A DNA stretch of 25,170 nt from Podochytrium sp. JEL0797 (Eukaryota; Chytridiomycota; Chytridiomycetes; Chytridiales; Chytriomycetaceae). The stretch lies in contig JADGJG010000293.1 of the NCBI GenBank assembly GCA_027596195.1, positions 1-25,170 of the forward strand, given 5' to 3'. The position numbers and the translations under genes were made by a program. Under the pieces are notes generated by a model. It was given only the letters and a program-made list of their open reading frames with translations. It was not told where the DNA came from and ran no database searches. Positions 9,207 through 22,529 of the stretch are shown piece after piece (positions within the stretch are counted from its first letter, which is position 1; each line of letters starts with the position of its first letter).

Positions 9207-12200
9207 CTAATCATCTAGTTGTAGTAAGGCTGCCACTCCTCTCAGAATCCAATGCTGTGGGGGTTTATCAGAAGGCAGCTTGATGCAAATCACATAGTTG
9301 GTTGAGTGACCGGTTGTCGACAACACACCCCTCCGCGCGCTCGTCTTATACACAGGACAGTCGTACGTGGGTGCGATTTTGAATTCGGCCATTCGGCATG
9401 GCTTGAACCAAATCACGGGTAGCGGGTCGTACAGCACTTTGTTTTGAGACTCTCCAATCACACCCTTTTCTTTGTTCCATCGGGCGCCTTCGAGAAGCAT
9501 TCCTGTCACGTAGACCCCGTTTTCTGGAGACGCTGTGATTGCAGACGGTGCGAGATTGTTCATGACTTCAAACTCGACTCCCAGCTCGTCAATGGGGATG
9601 GAGAACTTTCGCGCATAGTTTTGTAAAGCGGCCGTGATGAATGACTGCGTGAAAAAGAATCCAGACATCCAAAACAGTTTGGGACACCCGTCGTCATACC
9701 ACGACTGGAAGAATTTGATTCTCTGGACCAAATCGGTGATGTAGGCGCCCAGTGGTTTGAGCGACGGGTAACTCTTGGAGGCCCACATGGAGGGAACGCG
9801 TGAGATTAAGATGCTTTTGCAGAGCTCTTCGAGCTCGGCGTTCATGACCACGAGACCGCGGATGGCTTTTTGGACGTTGACTAAGCTCACGAGGATGATT
9901 TGGATGAGGCGGTTGAAACGGATCATTTCTTGGATGAGCACCGTGTTCATGCTTTCGTTGTAGTTGACGGGGTATTTTTGGGCTGCGGCTTCGAGGTTGA
10001 ATGTGCGGGGGATGCGTTGAAGAATGTCGGTGGCGACTTCGGTTACGATTTCGTCGTTGCTCTTTCCACCACCACCGCCACCTCCTGACGCGCTAGACTC
10101 TTGCGTTTTGAGGACTGAGGCGAACAAGTTTTTGGTGTCGGCGAGCTGTTTGGCAATGTCTCCGTTGTCGTGGACTCCAAATACTTCAGGGCTTTGGTTC
10201 AAGGGCAGGTTTTTGATGTATTCAATATAGTCTGCGTGTTTCCCCTTGGGAGGGGCAAAGTAGATTCCGGAGGGAGAGAATTTGTAGTTTTGGTCCTCCA
10301 CAATTGCAGGACAGTAGTAAATCGACAGAATGTTCATCAGAGTTCGTCTATCCCAGTCGTCTGTGACACGCCCTCCGTAGTTACATTCTCCTGTCAGGTA
10401 GGACAGCGCTTTGAATGGAATATCTTCGTACTCGTCTAAAAACATGAGCAGCTGTCTCATTGAAATCCTCAAATCGGATTCATTGAACTCATATGGAATA
10501 TTCCATCCCAATGGACCGAAATTACGGCGCTCCTGAATCACGGCGTGGAACGTGCATAGTCCAAACAACAGCTTTTCCCATTCAGCCGCTTTCGAACAGC
10601 TCGAAAAGAACTTGTCGTCTGCGATTGGATCCGAAATGTAGGATTTGAGGAGGTTCGCTTTGATTCCTTTCGGAGGCTCGTTGGTCATTTTGACACCCAC
10701 TTGCAGAATGGACGAAGGGAATTTGTCGCTTGGGTACGAGGTGAGCCAGAGGCGGAAGTCCTTGTGGATTGAGGCTGTGCTCATGTCGTCGACAATTTTT
10801 TCAAGGTTCGCAAGCCAGCTCACGGCGAGGTGGCAGTTTTGGAGCACAATCCAGGTTCCGCCCTTTTGTGCGTCTTTGATCATGGCGGCGGCGATGGGGC
10901 CTTGGCCTTGTCCGAGGGAGATGGATTGGCATTTGAGGCCGCCCATGGCTTTGTCGTCGGCGAATTTGAGGAGTCTGGTTGGGCGAGGAAGTATTGAGAA
11001 AAATTCACCTATCGGAGACATCAAAAAAACTCACTGTGCCATTGGGTCCACTCCTGGCGACAGAATAAATATTAGCGGAGTTCTGTTGCTCGAGTCATCG
11101 TATGAACCAGACAAATCGAATGTGGGCGGCTCGATAAATTTTTGCCCGAGTTTGATCTTGACAAACTCTTGGATGATGGGAACAATTTTTTCGGGTCTCA
11201 GCACGCGAACCACCAGCGTCTTTTCCAGATCGTTCAATGCGGTGCTCCATTTTCCTGGTAGCGGCGCGTTCGTGGCTTCCGGATGATCCACGTAAGGTCG
11301 CCAGTCGGCGGGTTTGAAATCTTCAATGAATCCTTTGAAGGCGGGGATTTCTGAAAGTCGTGCAATTTCTGCCCAGGTCTTTTCGGCGATCCATTCAGGG
11401 TCCGGGTTCTCTACTGAGGAGTTGCCCAAACCAACACCTCCTGTTGTGAGGAAGTTGAACTCGCCAATATCCAGTTCGCCTCTTCCGCGCAGAATTGCCG
11501 TACACAGAAGGAAGGAGAAGACAAGCTTGTCCTTCTCAAACAGAGATCTGCACACGTTGCAATAGAGAGAATACGTGAAGTATGTTTCGAGGGTCTTCAA
11601 TCTGCGCTTCACGATACTCGATTTGGTTGACTGCACGATGCCATTGATGAACAGGTCGATAAACCAGTTGAGAGAGTATTGGTACATGTTTTCTATATTT
11701 GCTAGATCGGCGATGCAGAAGAAGAGGACGGAAGAGTGGCTCGCAATGGGGCGATACGAGTCACGCGTTTCGTCAATTTTCTTTTCGGTTTCTTCTGCAA
11801 TTTTCTGCTTCTCAAACAGCTCGACTGAAAGCACCTTCGAAGACGAGAGGACTTCAATCGCGGTTTCGTTCTGCAGAATATTTCCCTCCGCAGACGAAAG
11901 AATAAACAAAATCTGATCTTCGATTTCCTTGAGCTTCTTTTTGTTTTCGGCACTCTGGAGAATCAATTGCGTTTTTTCTTCTTCGAGTTCGGGGCGTTCC
12001 TTGGCCACCACGATTCCAAGAAGCTGGTCCTCGAGACCTTCCGGCGTAATCATGAAGTTGAGCACAGATACTTTTACTGACACTTCAGGGAGGTAATGCG
12101 GGTTCCTCAGTTTGGTCGTGATGTACAATTTGAAGTTGTCATTGTATTCAATGACGGCATCACCGAGGCGGATGCAATTGGCTCCTCCGGATTTGAAGAC

Positions 12201-15200
12201 TTGCTTTTGAAGAATGGTGTCCATGATTGGGTCGATTTCTTCCTTGATATTTTCGAGCAACACGGGTGCGCCAAATGTGATTGCATTTTCGAGGTTTCGG
12301 ACGTAGTCTGCGTCTGTGAGTTTGATGATTTGGAGGTTGTTGTCCTTCTCCATGTTCTTGACCCATTTGTTTGCTGAATTTGTACGTTAGTAAATGTGAC
12401 GCAATTTCGAGGAGGAAGAGAGCTCACCTTGGCCTTGTGGGTCAATCATGAGAGGCCATCGACGCGCGTTGGTCACAATAATCCCGTTGTCGATTGAGAA
12501 AGCATCTGATGGCAATCCAGCTATATTCCAAGCCCGTGTTCGGATGGGGTCACCCAGTACTTTCTGTAGATTAAACACCTCAGAACATGCAATTCCTTCG
12601 CTTTTTGTTTTCGCAAGCCACTCTGCGGCGCATTCGGTTCGATAAGTTTTCGTGAAAGTTCCCAGATATGCGACGACTCCGGCTGAAAGCAGCACATCCC
12701 CACTCAAGTGATACAATGTGTCGTCAAGTTGAACTACAACTTCGCTCCATCGCTGTTTCTCTCCACCCAGTCCACCGAGAAGTTTTTGTGCGCGATCCAA
12801 CTGGTCTGAGCAACTCTTGACTTCCCGCTCAAGACGCTCCTTTTTGGCTGCGAGTGCTGAGAGATTGTCGTTCAAAGCAGTCAAACGAGCCTGCACAGCT
12901 TGCAGAATGGCTCTTTTCTCTGCGAGACCAGCAAGAGTAACCGCCAATTCGGCTTCGGCATGTGCGAGGGCGATTTGCTTCGGCCCCACAACTTTCGCGA
13001 CTTTGTCATAGGACTCCATTGCAAAAATCCAAGTACAAAGTCCCTCGGCTGCGCTTGAGGCGTTTCGCACTTTTTCGGGCTTGAATTCTGGGTTGGGCAT
13101 GTATGTCGCTCGAATTTTTTTGATGATGGCCGCTGGAATGTCGTCCTTGTCGTATGTTTTCAGCGAGTTTAGAAAGTTGGAGTCGTTGAGCATCTTGAGG
13201 GAGGACTTCCAGTAGTCGAAAATCATTCTTCCGGATCCCGAAGGGTCTGGGATTTTCTCGGGTTTGATGTCCTTCATGACGCAGACGGCTTCCATGACAA
13301 GTTTTACACCGTCGGGAGGATTCTTCATGGATTTCACCAGATCAATGTCCTGTTTTTTGAGAGTATCCAAAGCTGCCAAGGCCGCGTTCAACAAAGGAAG
13401 CGCGGTCGCCAAATCTGCTTCACAATCGGTTTTGATGGCAGTCGACTCGGCCGCCTTTGCTGATGCGATTGCTTCTTCTGCGGCAACGACGCTTCGCGTA
13501 GCCTCAACATCCACCGATTCTTTGGCAATTTTGACGAGCATCTCCGAAGTTTCTTCAGAAGTTTTCTTGAGCTGCGGTTGGAGATCAGACAAGTCAATCT
13601 GCATTTGCATGACTTGGGATGCTGCAAAGGCGAGTTTCTCGAGACCACCCGCATATCGACGCTTGATAGCCGATACTTCATCCACTTTCGATTTGAGGAG
13701 CATTTTGTAAGCATTTAGCAGCTCAAGGTAAGAAGTAGGGGTGACGTAGTTATGGCGATTCAAATTCACCAAGAATTTGGTGGACAGGTTGATGGCGGAC
13801 TGGTGAAAGTGTCGACACATAACTACTACAGATTCGCGGATGGACTCGCTGAGATCCAAATCGCTGAAGAATTGTTTCGCGACCGCTTGTAGTGCGTCTT
13901 CGGGCCATTCATGGAACCTAAAAAGAAATGATTAAACAATCAGATCGAATCAAACTAAAAGACCGTACCAGTCGATGGTGCAACAGTTTACAATAGAAGA
14001 GAACATTCTCATTCTGGTCCGGAACGCGTCTCCAATGGGACTCATACAGAGCACGATATGGAGGTTCTTTTTGACGCGCTCGATAAAGTAGTTGTACATG
14101 GTTGCGGGGCTTCCGTCTCCAAGTTTCCCCTCTTCTTGTGCGTCGTTCATGCACTTGTCGATAATGTTCTGCTTTTCATCGGCTGCAAAAATGTTGGGAA
14201 CATCGCCTGCATTCAATAGATTGCTGACATCTTCAATGAACGATTCTTCCTTGATCTGGGTATCTGGAAACAGGAAGACTGTTTTTTTGTTTTCAGCCCC
14301 AGCAGCCAGGAGAATCTTTTTGATGTCGTCTCGCCATTCAATCTTTCCGTATGACTTAGAAATCTCGATTTGGAACTGCTCGTAGTTCATGATAAATGCA
14401 GAGAGCCTGGTCAAACTTTGGCGACCACTTCCTCCAACACCCACCAACAGAGCATTTCCTCCTGGCAGTTTCAGAATTCGGCACAATCTCGCGACATGTT
14501 CAATGGCAAATCTGAAGAGTACGAGATTGAGCTTCGTTTTCTTTACTTGATTGTATTCGTTGAGGAACACACTGACAACGGATGTGATTTTGTCAAAGTT
14601 GATCATTTCAATGTAATCTGGGTCTTCGTTGGGTTTCCTGGGACTCAGAATATCGCCAAACACGAGTCCTCGCATATCATCTTCCATTAGCACAACGCTG
14701 TTGTTTTCGCCGATCCCGGAAGCAATGTCTTGGAATACATCGTCCGGCTCTCTTCCGAACGATTCTTTGATGGTGTCCAGCATGTTTGCGAACAATCCAT
14801 AGCGGTCATCATCCGAAATGAGACGGTCACAGAAAACGCGATACACTTCGTGGGACCACAATTTGATAATTTGATCTGACGACTGGAAGAAAGCAGGTTT
14901 CGAAAGCAGCATTCCTTGAATAACTTTGGAAAAGTCTCTCAAGTTAAATGTGTAGTGCGTCTTTGCAGGTGTGGGTAGCAAGTTCAGCACCACCCATTTG
15001 AAGGTGATCAAAGTCGCTTGAATAACACCAGCAGCCATTTCCTTAATTTCATCAGCGAATTCCATACGACCGAAATGCCAACTCAAGATGGAATGGAAAA
15101 TGCGGCCCATAGTCAAATCGTCAAACTGGTTGATGACAACTTGGTTGAAATGGCGAGAAAATCTGGGTGTGATCACGTTTCTGCCGCCTCCGGGAGGGCC

Positions 15201-18200
15201 CATCGCTCCGATCAGTTGGATATCAATTAACTGCAAGGTGGTTGTGTCCTTTTTATCGTACCAGTTCCCATGATCAACCCACTGTCTGAACAGTTCAATC
15301 GGAGGTTGAGCTCCATACGTTTCCTAAACACAAATTGAATTTCGGAGCAAAAAGCAAAATAAACGGAGGTCTCACTTTCTGGGGAACGTTCAAATCATCG
15401 ATGAAAATCAGGTATCGCTTCCCCATTGGCGGGCCGAAAACTCCCTTCCTTCTCTTGTCCAGTTTGCTCATCACAATATCTTGAGTTTGGTTTGCGCTCG
15501 TGCGGGCAGAGAAATTGATGAAAATTGGGATATACTTTTCTTTCGACAACCCAGTCAGCAGTTTGTTGGCGATGTATTTTGTTTTCCCCGTCCCCGTTGG
15601 ACCGACCAGCAAATACGGCTTATCGTGAGTAACAAGAAGCTCCATGATGTAGTTGTATCTCGCAGTGTCCTTTGTTGGAATGATGATATCTCCGAAATCA
15701 GCGTTGGAAGGGATCTCGGCATATTTAATCGTATCGATCCACAGCTTCCAAACATCACCCGACCCGTTGGTTTCGAAAACATAGTCATATACAGTTGATC
15801 CTTCTTCATCTCTGGGAATGGGCAGGCGCATTTCCATCGATTGCTCAATGAAATCGCGCAAGAACGCGTCGAATTTGATTTGACTCTGGTTGTCGACACT
15901 ACCGCCAATGGACCAAATCAGTGAGAATAAAAATTTGCACTCCAATCTCCGAAGGCTGTCGTGATCAGTGGTCTGGGGATTTTCGCGGAACTCGTCCAAC
16001 AAACTGTCGAGTACTTGAGACAATGAATTGACGAGCCCGATTTCAGAGGTGGGCGAAACTTCTTTGCAGTCGCGTCTGACGCATTGAATGCATGGTGGAA
16101 CCAACAACTCAAATAGCTGATTCAGATATTGGACGTTATCTGTATGGAGGAAATCGAGTCGCTCGAGCCAGGATTTTACAATAGGTCTCCACCCCATTCG
16201 TTCGGGTTCTAAATAAACCATTCCACATCGACTCACGGTTGCAGGCTAAGAAATAAACGACTTAGTATTACCAAAGCCGCAAAGTCTGTGAAATCACGTA
16301 CGGAAGCAACGGCCAAATCCATCACTTCAAACACCAAACTCATGGTGTTGGATAGCTGAATGATTTCACCGCTCATTAAACAAAGCTTCTTGTTGTCGTC
16401 CAACACTGTAATTCATGTTAGGGCGCTCTCTTCAACGGAAGTCAAGAAACTAACCAGTGTTCATGTTTTCGACCCAAATCGCGTCCACAGGCCCGTCAAA
16501 AATAACCCATTTCCTGTCAGGAGAGGGCGAGCTGGCAAACGATCTGAATGAGGTGGCCAATACACCGTCCGTCCATTCGTGAGAAATTGGATCAAACTGC
16601 CCATAGAGTTGCCCCATGGTGATTGATTTTGGATTGATAACTTTGACTTGAACTCGCTGGTATTCTTCGTCATTTCCTTGCTCAATGCAGAGATCAGACA
16701 GTCCATCGGCGAGGACTCTGTAGGCAGAGGTTTTGCCCGAAAATGGCTCTCCGACTAAAACAACAAATAAATCAAAGTGTCGAAAGTGTAGAAAATCCCA
16801 TACCAAGCATGTATCCGTGACGCACAAGCATCATTTCGTACAGTTGGATAATTTTTTCAACAAATGCCGGAACCATTTGCAATCCCAACTTTTTGCACGA
16901 TTTTTCGATCGCTCCCTCCAGAGCAGTGTAGTCTGGCTTCGGAAGTTTGACTCCCGGGAACAGATCCGTGGCAATACCTTTGAACAAGGCGATATCTTGA
17001 GACAAAAACTTCGGCAGATTGACATCAATAATCGATCGGAGCACGAGAATGTGTTCGTTTTCGTCCGGGTATTTGAGTTTCAGATTTCCGGCTGCAGTCA
17101 AGACTGACTTTACGGCTCGCATTCCGTAGTCATAGTGATCTTGCGAGGAAAGCTGTTCTGAACAAAGCCGATATGTCGCCGAAATCTTGCGCGCCAAAAT
17201 TCTCGCTTCAATGAAACCAAATGAATAGAGCGTAATTTCGCCAATCAAAGTGTAGTCTGGAACCATCATGGCAACGGTACGAAATAGGGCCTTTAAGTTA
17301 TCCGGAAGCTCACTTCGTCCCTGTGAACCGAATCGAGTCAAAAAATTTGCTGGCGAATGAAATCATAAATCCAACGAACCGCATATCCAGGATTCATCGT
17401 GATGAAAACGGCGCATGTCGGGTTGAGCGTCAGTTTGGTGCCTTCAAACATGAATTCCTTCAATTTCATGCCGACGGCTCGTTGAATCGTCAAGACTTGC
17501 TGCGCAACCACAGACAGCACTTCCAAATCGATACGATTGAATTCATCAAAGCAGGCCCAGGCTCCTGAAGTGGCCAATCCTTTGAAGAACTTGCCCATCG
17601 CAATATAATCCAATCCGTCGGAGCAGTTGAACACAACTGATTTTTTGATTGAGAAAATAATCGCGTTCCTACTCAAATACTAGCTTACCACACTGTTTTG
17701 CCAATGCTTTAGCCAAGTCCTTTGTTGTTTCCGTCTTTCCCGTTCCTTAACAGATGTTGAGTTGAATCACGAATGAAAGAAATCTCAAACTATTTACCTG
17801 CTGGTCCTTCTGGCGCTCCTCCCAAGTTCAGTTGAAGCGCACCCATCAAAGTTCGATAGCATCTATCCGTGAGGGGTGTAATCACCAAACGAGGACTGTT
17901 TCCGAGGTATTCGTATCCATAAATCTTGACGGCATTAATCATTTTCACCAAGACGTCCGATTCTTCAAAGTAATACCGCAACTGAGAAAGCCAAGCGAAG
18001 TCCATCACGTCTTTCAATCCATCGTTCGCGAGCTGTTGCGTCACATCTCGAGCGTGAACGTCAATGACGACCAGCGCTCCCAGGGTTGTACGAGCCATCT
18101 TGCTCAGATTTCCACGAACCAAGGCGATAATGTCTTTCATCTCGTTGTTGAGTTGGAGGCAATAATCGGTCAATCCATTCTTTCCGGAAGCGATGGCTGC

Positions 18201-21200
18201 TTCCATTCCGCTCGTCCAGAAAATGGAACTGACACACAACACGACCTGGCCGGGCCAATCGAGAACCCAATCATTACGGGGTTTCTCTGAATATGCGCGA
18301 TATGCTTCCGAGACAACATGTTTTACACTCTCGAGCATGCCCTTTTCGACTCCCAGCAGCCATCTTTCAACTGCACCTTTCGCTTCGACAGTTGAAATCT
18401 TGTGCAGCAACGGCAATTTTTCTTTCTCGGCCGAGAAGAGAGACAGAATGTCCAGATTAGCGTCAAACTCGAGCGACGCGATTCCTTCGAAAGCCTTTTT
18501 CAAATGAGGTTGCACTCTCGTAGGATCTTTTGTCTCGGACAGAATTTCCAACATCTCGTCGTTGGAGAGGAAAAAGAATCTCGGGAAACTGATTCTCTTG
18601 AGCTCGAGGTACGAGTTGAGTCCCTTCAAAATTATCTCGAGATATTCGTTGTTGCGAATCATGTCGTCTAGCAGGTTCGGAATGTCGGTGACGCGAAGTA
18701 TGTGTAGATCTTCCAGCACTTGAACCATGATTTTTCGCCAACTTTGGTCCACCATTTTGAATTTGCGGCCTTCTTCGGGCATTTGGTTCATGATATCCTC
18801 GGAGCTGAAAATTGGCTCGAGGTATAACCAGGTGGCTTGCACTTTGAGCCATTCGTCCAAGATTTCTTGGGTTGTAAGCAGTTTCTTTTCCCACTCTTTG
18901 ATTTCAGCTTCGAACGGCTTGATGTATGGCGATCCGCGCATGGACTGAGTCTTGACAATTTGGTCGTCGAGGAGCTGTTGGGCCTCGTCGACGGATGCAA
19001 GAATGTGAGTGCCCGTCTCACGATACGCAAGCAGAATCAGCTCCAAGGGCTCCCATTCCGTTGCCATCTTTTTCATGCTCTTTTCCAGCGTGTACTCTTT
19101 GGACGCTGATTCACTGACTTCTTTGAACTGTCCGAGGTGCTGATCGAGATTCAGCTTCAACATCTTTCTGAGCGACGAGTTGCTGTCTGGTTTTAACTCA
19201 TACCCAGCACACGCCGACATTTTGGCCCAATGGCGGTCTCTCATACCCGGGTTGCACACGACCTGGATCATTGGAATGTTCACCATGAATTCATCGATCT
19301 TTTCCTTGACTTGTTTGGCAATGTTTTGGGGCGCCGGGGCTTGGATGAGTGTGCCCAGAACGCGGTGCATTTCGCGTTTGAGGGTGTCGACTTCGAGTTC
19401 GATTTGTTCTGCGTCGAGTTCGAGAAGGCCTCCGTCCTGTTGATGCGAAATTAGATGACTGGTGGACGAAAGAAAAAACGGTAAAAACAAACCATCCATC
19501 TCTTGTAGCTCTTTTGGAAGTTGACGGAAGTGGTATAAAGCGCATTGTACGGCTCTAAAGCCTGAAGAATAGTCTTTCTCTGCGGATACACCGTGACAGG
19601 CCATCCAAACAACTGCTCCTCCTTATTGAAGCTTCCAATCGTCTCCTGCGCCGTTTGCAACTGCTTCATGAGCGTTTGCACCTTCTTGACGTAGAACGGC
19701 ATCTCGTCCAAATCCCCGACATCCATCAACTCAGCCACCTGTCGCGACACCTCTTCGAGCTCTCCTTCAAACTTGGTTCTCCGCTCTTTGAGCTGCGCTT
19801 CCGACTTTTCACGCGCGGCGGTCATGAGACTGTTGACCTTGTCCATGATGGGGCCGATGCGGAGGGGCCAAGTGAAGGTGCGGTTGTTGAGTTGGATGTG
19901 GTCTTCCGACATTGTGGAGAAGGTGGCAATGTAAACGATGCGTTCGCGGACTTCGTCGAGTTCGGCGTAGAGGCCCGGAAGGACTTGGGCCTTGACGGTT
20001 TCAATGTATTCCATTTGGTCGGCCATTTCTTTGAAGTTTTCGGGGACTTTGAGAGAGTTTTCTTCAATGAGTTCGTATTGGAGACAGATTCTGTTGGTTT
20101 TGTTGATGTTATGAGCGATATGAGATGCGGGGGCTTGCTGCTTCAGGAACTCACTTCTTTTCGTGCTCGATTGTTTTGAGGATAATCTTTTGCAGGAACC
20201 GGTCTGAACACTCAATGGCAATATTGGAGATTTCAAAATGGAGCTCTTCGCACAGTAAGTCAACCATGGGGAGCTCGACGTGTCGAGGGTTTTTGGTGAC
20301 TTTGGAGGCAATCGTGCGATACTTTTCGATTTCCTAATACCACGCAAAAACCGAGATTAGAAAGAGGTATAACAGCGAGACAGAGCGACAGCAAACCTTG
20401 GTATACTCCTCAAATTCGTGCTCTTCCGTTAAAAACTGCTCAATCTCCTTCATGGCTTCCCCTGTACACAACGCCTCATACGGCTTGTACCGATTCTCCA
20501 CAAAATCATTCACAACCTTAAAACACTCGGTCGTATACGACCTCAACTGCGCCAACGCCTTCTTCACCAACGGCGGCTCCGGCGCAATCCGCACATACTG
20601 ATCATGCCTCACGGCGCTAATACAATTCGCCAGCGCTTCGACCTGATTCGCCGCCCCCGCGGGGGTATTCGCGGGCGTCACGAAAGCCTCGGTGGCGCCC
20701 TGCCCGAAAATCACGGCATCGATTTTCGGGAGGGATTCGAGTGTTTTGGAGCAGAAATCGAGACAGTCAACGACGGCTTCGCCAATATCCGCGAGGACGG
20801 GGTCGAATTCGATTTTTTTGTTTTCGATGCAGAGGCGGACGTAAAACCGCGGTGCGTGTTCGTGGTTGGGAAGGTGCGGGTCGTGTGGAGGTTGCATGAA
20901 TTGGCCGTGTTCGGTTTCCAAGGGGGGTACGATTGGGTAGTAGCTGAAGAGGGAGAGGTAGGAGGAGATGGATTCGAGAATGGTGGTGAGGAGTTCGTTG
21001 TAGATGAGGGAGGAGGCGGCTTGGAAGAAGGAGTCGGGGGGTCGGTCGGTGATGAGGTTGCGGCGTTTTGGGCGGAGGAAGTAGTCGGCGAATACGCGGA
21101 GGATTTGGATAAACCAGCTGTGTTTGTGAGGTATGTTGGGGGTGAAGGTGAGGGGAGGTGGGAATGAAAGGAGGGAATTTGAACGAACCCTTTCATGAGC

Positions 21201-22359
21201 GTCTCGCGACATTTTTCACTTTCCACCAGCATCAAGCTTCGAAACCCGTTGATGCGGAATGGTTCTTTTTGTTCGCGAATTTCAGGAATATTTGTGAACC
21301 GCATGGATTCAAATTTAGACCAAATCTCCATCAGTCGCAGCATGCAGGGGTGTCCAATAAAGAGGTTTCGCTCGAGTTTCAACTTTGCGTCGTTGAAGGG
21401 TTTCTTCCAGCCAGATGGAAATGGGCATTTGTCTTGAGGAAAGGGAAGATGGTCCTTCTTGACGCTGAAGGTGTGTTAGAATCTCGAGCTCGCTCCGCGA
21501 TCGCGATAACTTCCCAGAAACTCACCGATCGTGTTTTCCAACTGGTTTCTTCAAAATGTAGTTCACTGCTGACCGTTTCCCACTATCAGAAAAGTCCTTT
21601 TGAACCTCCTCTTCGAGCTCAGTGAGCAACTCAACGTGATTCTTCCTCAACCCCACTGGAATATACTTCATAATACTCCGAATAACTGAAGGCTCAATCT
21701 CGGCAAATGTCTGCGCTTGGATGTTCTGATTAAAATAGTTGTAGAATGTCTCGAGTAAATCCTGGTCTGCGGTTTCCGCGTCAGTGAGGCTGGTAGAGGA
21801 GAGCATTTTGGCAAACGTCTTTTTGGATGTGTCGGGCACGAATTGACGGTCCATGTTCATGATGATCATTTCGGCGGCTTCGTCGTCGGCGGGTTTGTTC
21901 ATTCTGTTTTTTTGCTCGCTATTTTTGTGTGTAATTGGGTGTGGGTGTGGGTGTGTGAGTGAGGTTGAATGCTAGGAGGGGCATTTCCATTTCAATCTTT
22001 CGCATCTCCGACGCATCCTCAATATTTCCCAGTTTTGTTTCGCGTTTTCGACTCCGCGTGTAGCATGTAGCAGGCGCCTCGTGTCCCAACGACCTCGCCG
22101 GCTTCGCCGAACCTCGCCTTCTTTCGCTGCACTCGGGAACCAATCCGATCGATACATACATCAAGAAATCCACGAGTTTTTCTTTAAAAGTCAGATTGGC
22201 CATGACGGCCTTCGTAATTTCGGATTCTGCTGCAGCATTGGCATCCGAACCCGAAGACTCAGCCGACACGGCCACAGAAGCGCCCGAGGGCGGCGGGGGT
22301 TTGTTCAAAAGACGCTGTTGGGCGCGTTGTCTCTTTAATTCAGCTTCTCTGATCTGCAT
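9207..22359 (-). CDS. Axonemal inner-arm dynein heavy chain, DNAH3/7/12 class
   Basis: Seventeen exons, about 4015 aa from the ATG at 22359 or 4072 if coding begins at 22529. Exons: 22359-22160, 21903-21526, 21464-21189, 21117-20397, 20333-20155, 20090-19493, 19436-17798, 17745-17689, 17636-17380, 17320-16804, 16754-16455, 16405-16302, 16245-15376, 15323-13969, 13917-12428, 12373-11035, 10974-9207. All junction phases agree. It is a minus-end-directed motor that bends cilia. The order is N-terminal tail; linker; AAA1 (GPAGTGKTET; Walker B CFDEFNR); AAA2 (GEPFSGKT); AAA3 ([16 protein letters not shown]); AAA4 ([14 protein letters not shown]); the coiled-coil stalk and microtubule-binding tip in exon 15; AAA5; AAA6; and a C-terminal domain ending [10 protein letters not shown]...[12 protein letters not shown]. 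Length and C-terminus match single-headed DNAH3/7/12. An unusual Gly7 loop lies at about 10068-10088. Confidence 0.95.
12428..13917 (-). other. Dynein stalk and microtubule-binding domain (exon 15)
   Basis: This exon encodes two antiparallel coiled-coil arms. The first runs from the [17 protein letters not shown] region through long Ala/Glu/Lys helices. The second is [19 protein letters not shown] and the following heptads. Between them is the microtubule-binding tip, beginning around [17 protein letters not shown] and including a conserved [10 protein letters not shown] segment. No break or missing arm is seen, so the motor should be able to bind microtubules. Confidence 0.85.
21904..22159 (-). 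other. Long first intron of the dynein gene
   Basis: The donor is gtatgtatcg and the acceptor is aaaacag. At 256 nt it is about four times longer than the other dynein introns (49-71 nt). Its 5' half is G+C-rich (ccgagtgcagcga at 22124-22136 and several gcgagg/ggcgaag words). Its 3' part has a CA-rich tract (plus strand gggtgtgggtgtgggtgtg). The frame through most of the intron happens to be open. The 13-mer and its flank recur in the long intron of the Peter Pan gene. Confidence 0.7.
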
Positions 22360-22529
22360 GTCCTGTTGTAGGAGCCATTCGTTTGTGAGAATGGAATCTT
22401 TGATGGATTTGCGCGAGGGCGAGAGGCGGTGGTCGGTTTTCACTTTGATTTTTGCGAGGAGGGAGCCCGGTGTTTCGCGCTGAAGTGCACGTGTTTCTTG
22501 AGAGGCCTTGACGAGCTCTGTTCCGACAT

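Noticed and set aside
19655..20179. 174-residue plus-strand open frame
   Set aside because: Antisense shadow of dynein exons 5-6; no motif of its own.
20604..21167. 187-residue plus-strand open frame, Gly/Glu/Val-rich
   Set aside because: Exactly antisense to dynein exon 4, whose Pro/Ser/Thr codons generate the skewed composition. The minus-strand reading aligns with dynein and has valid splice sites.
21465..21525. Cluster of palindromes (cgcgatcgcg, cgagctcg) in dynein intron 2 as a regulatory or mobile element
   Set aside because: Only about 25 bp inside an ordinary 61-nt intron, with no terminal repeats or second copy in the window.
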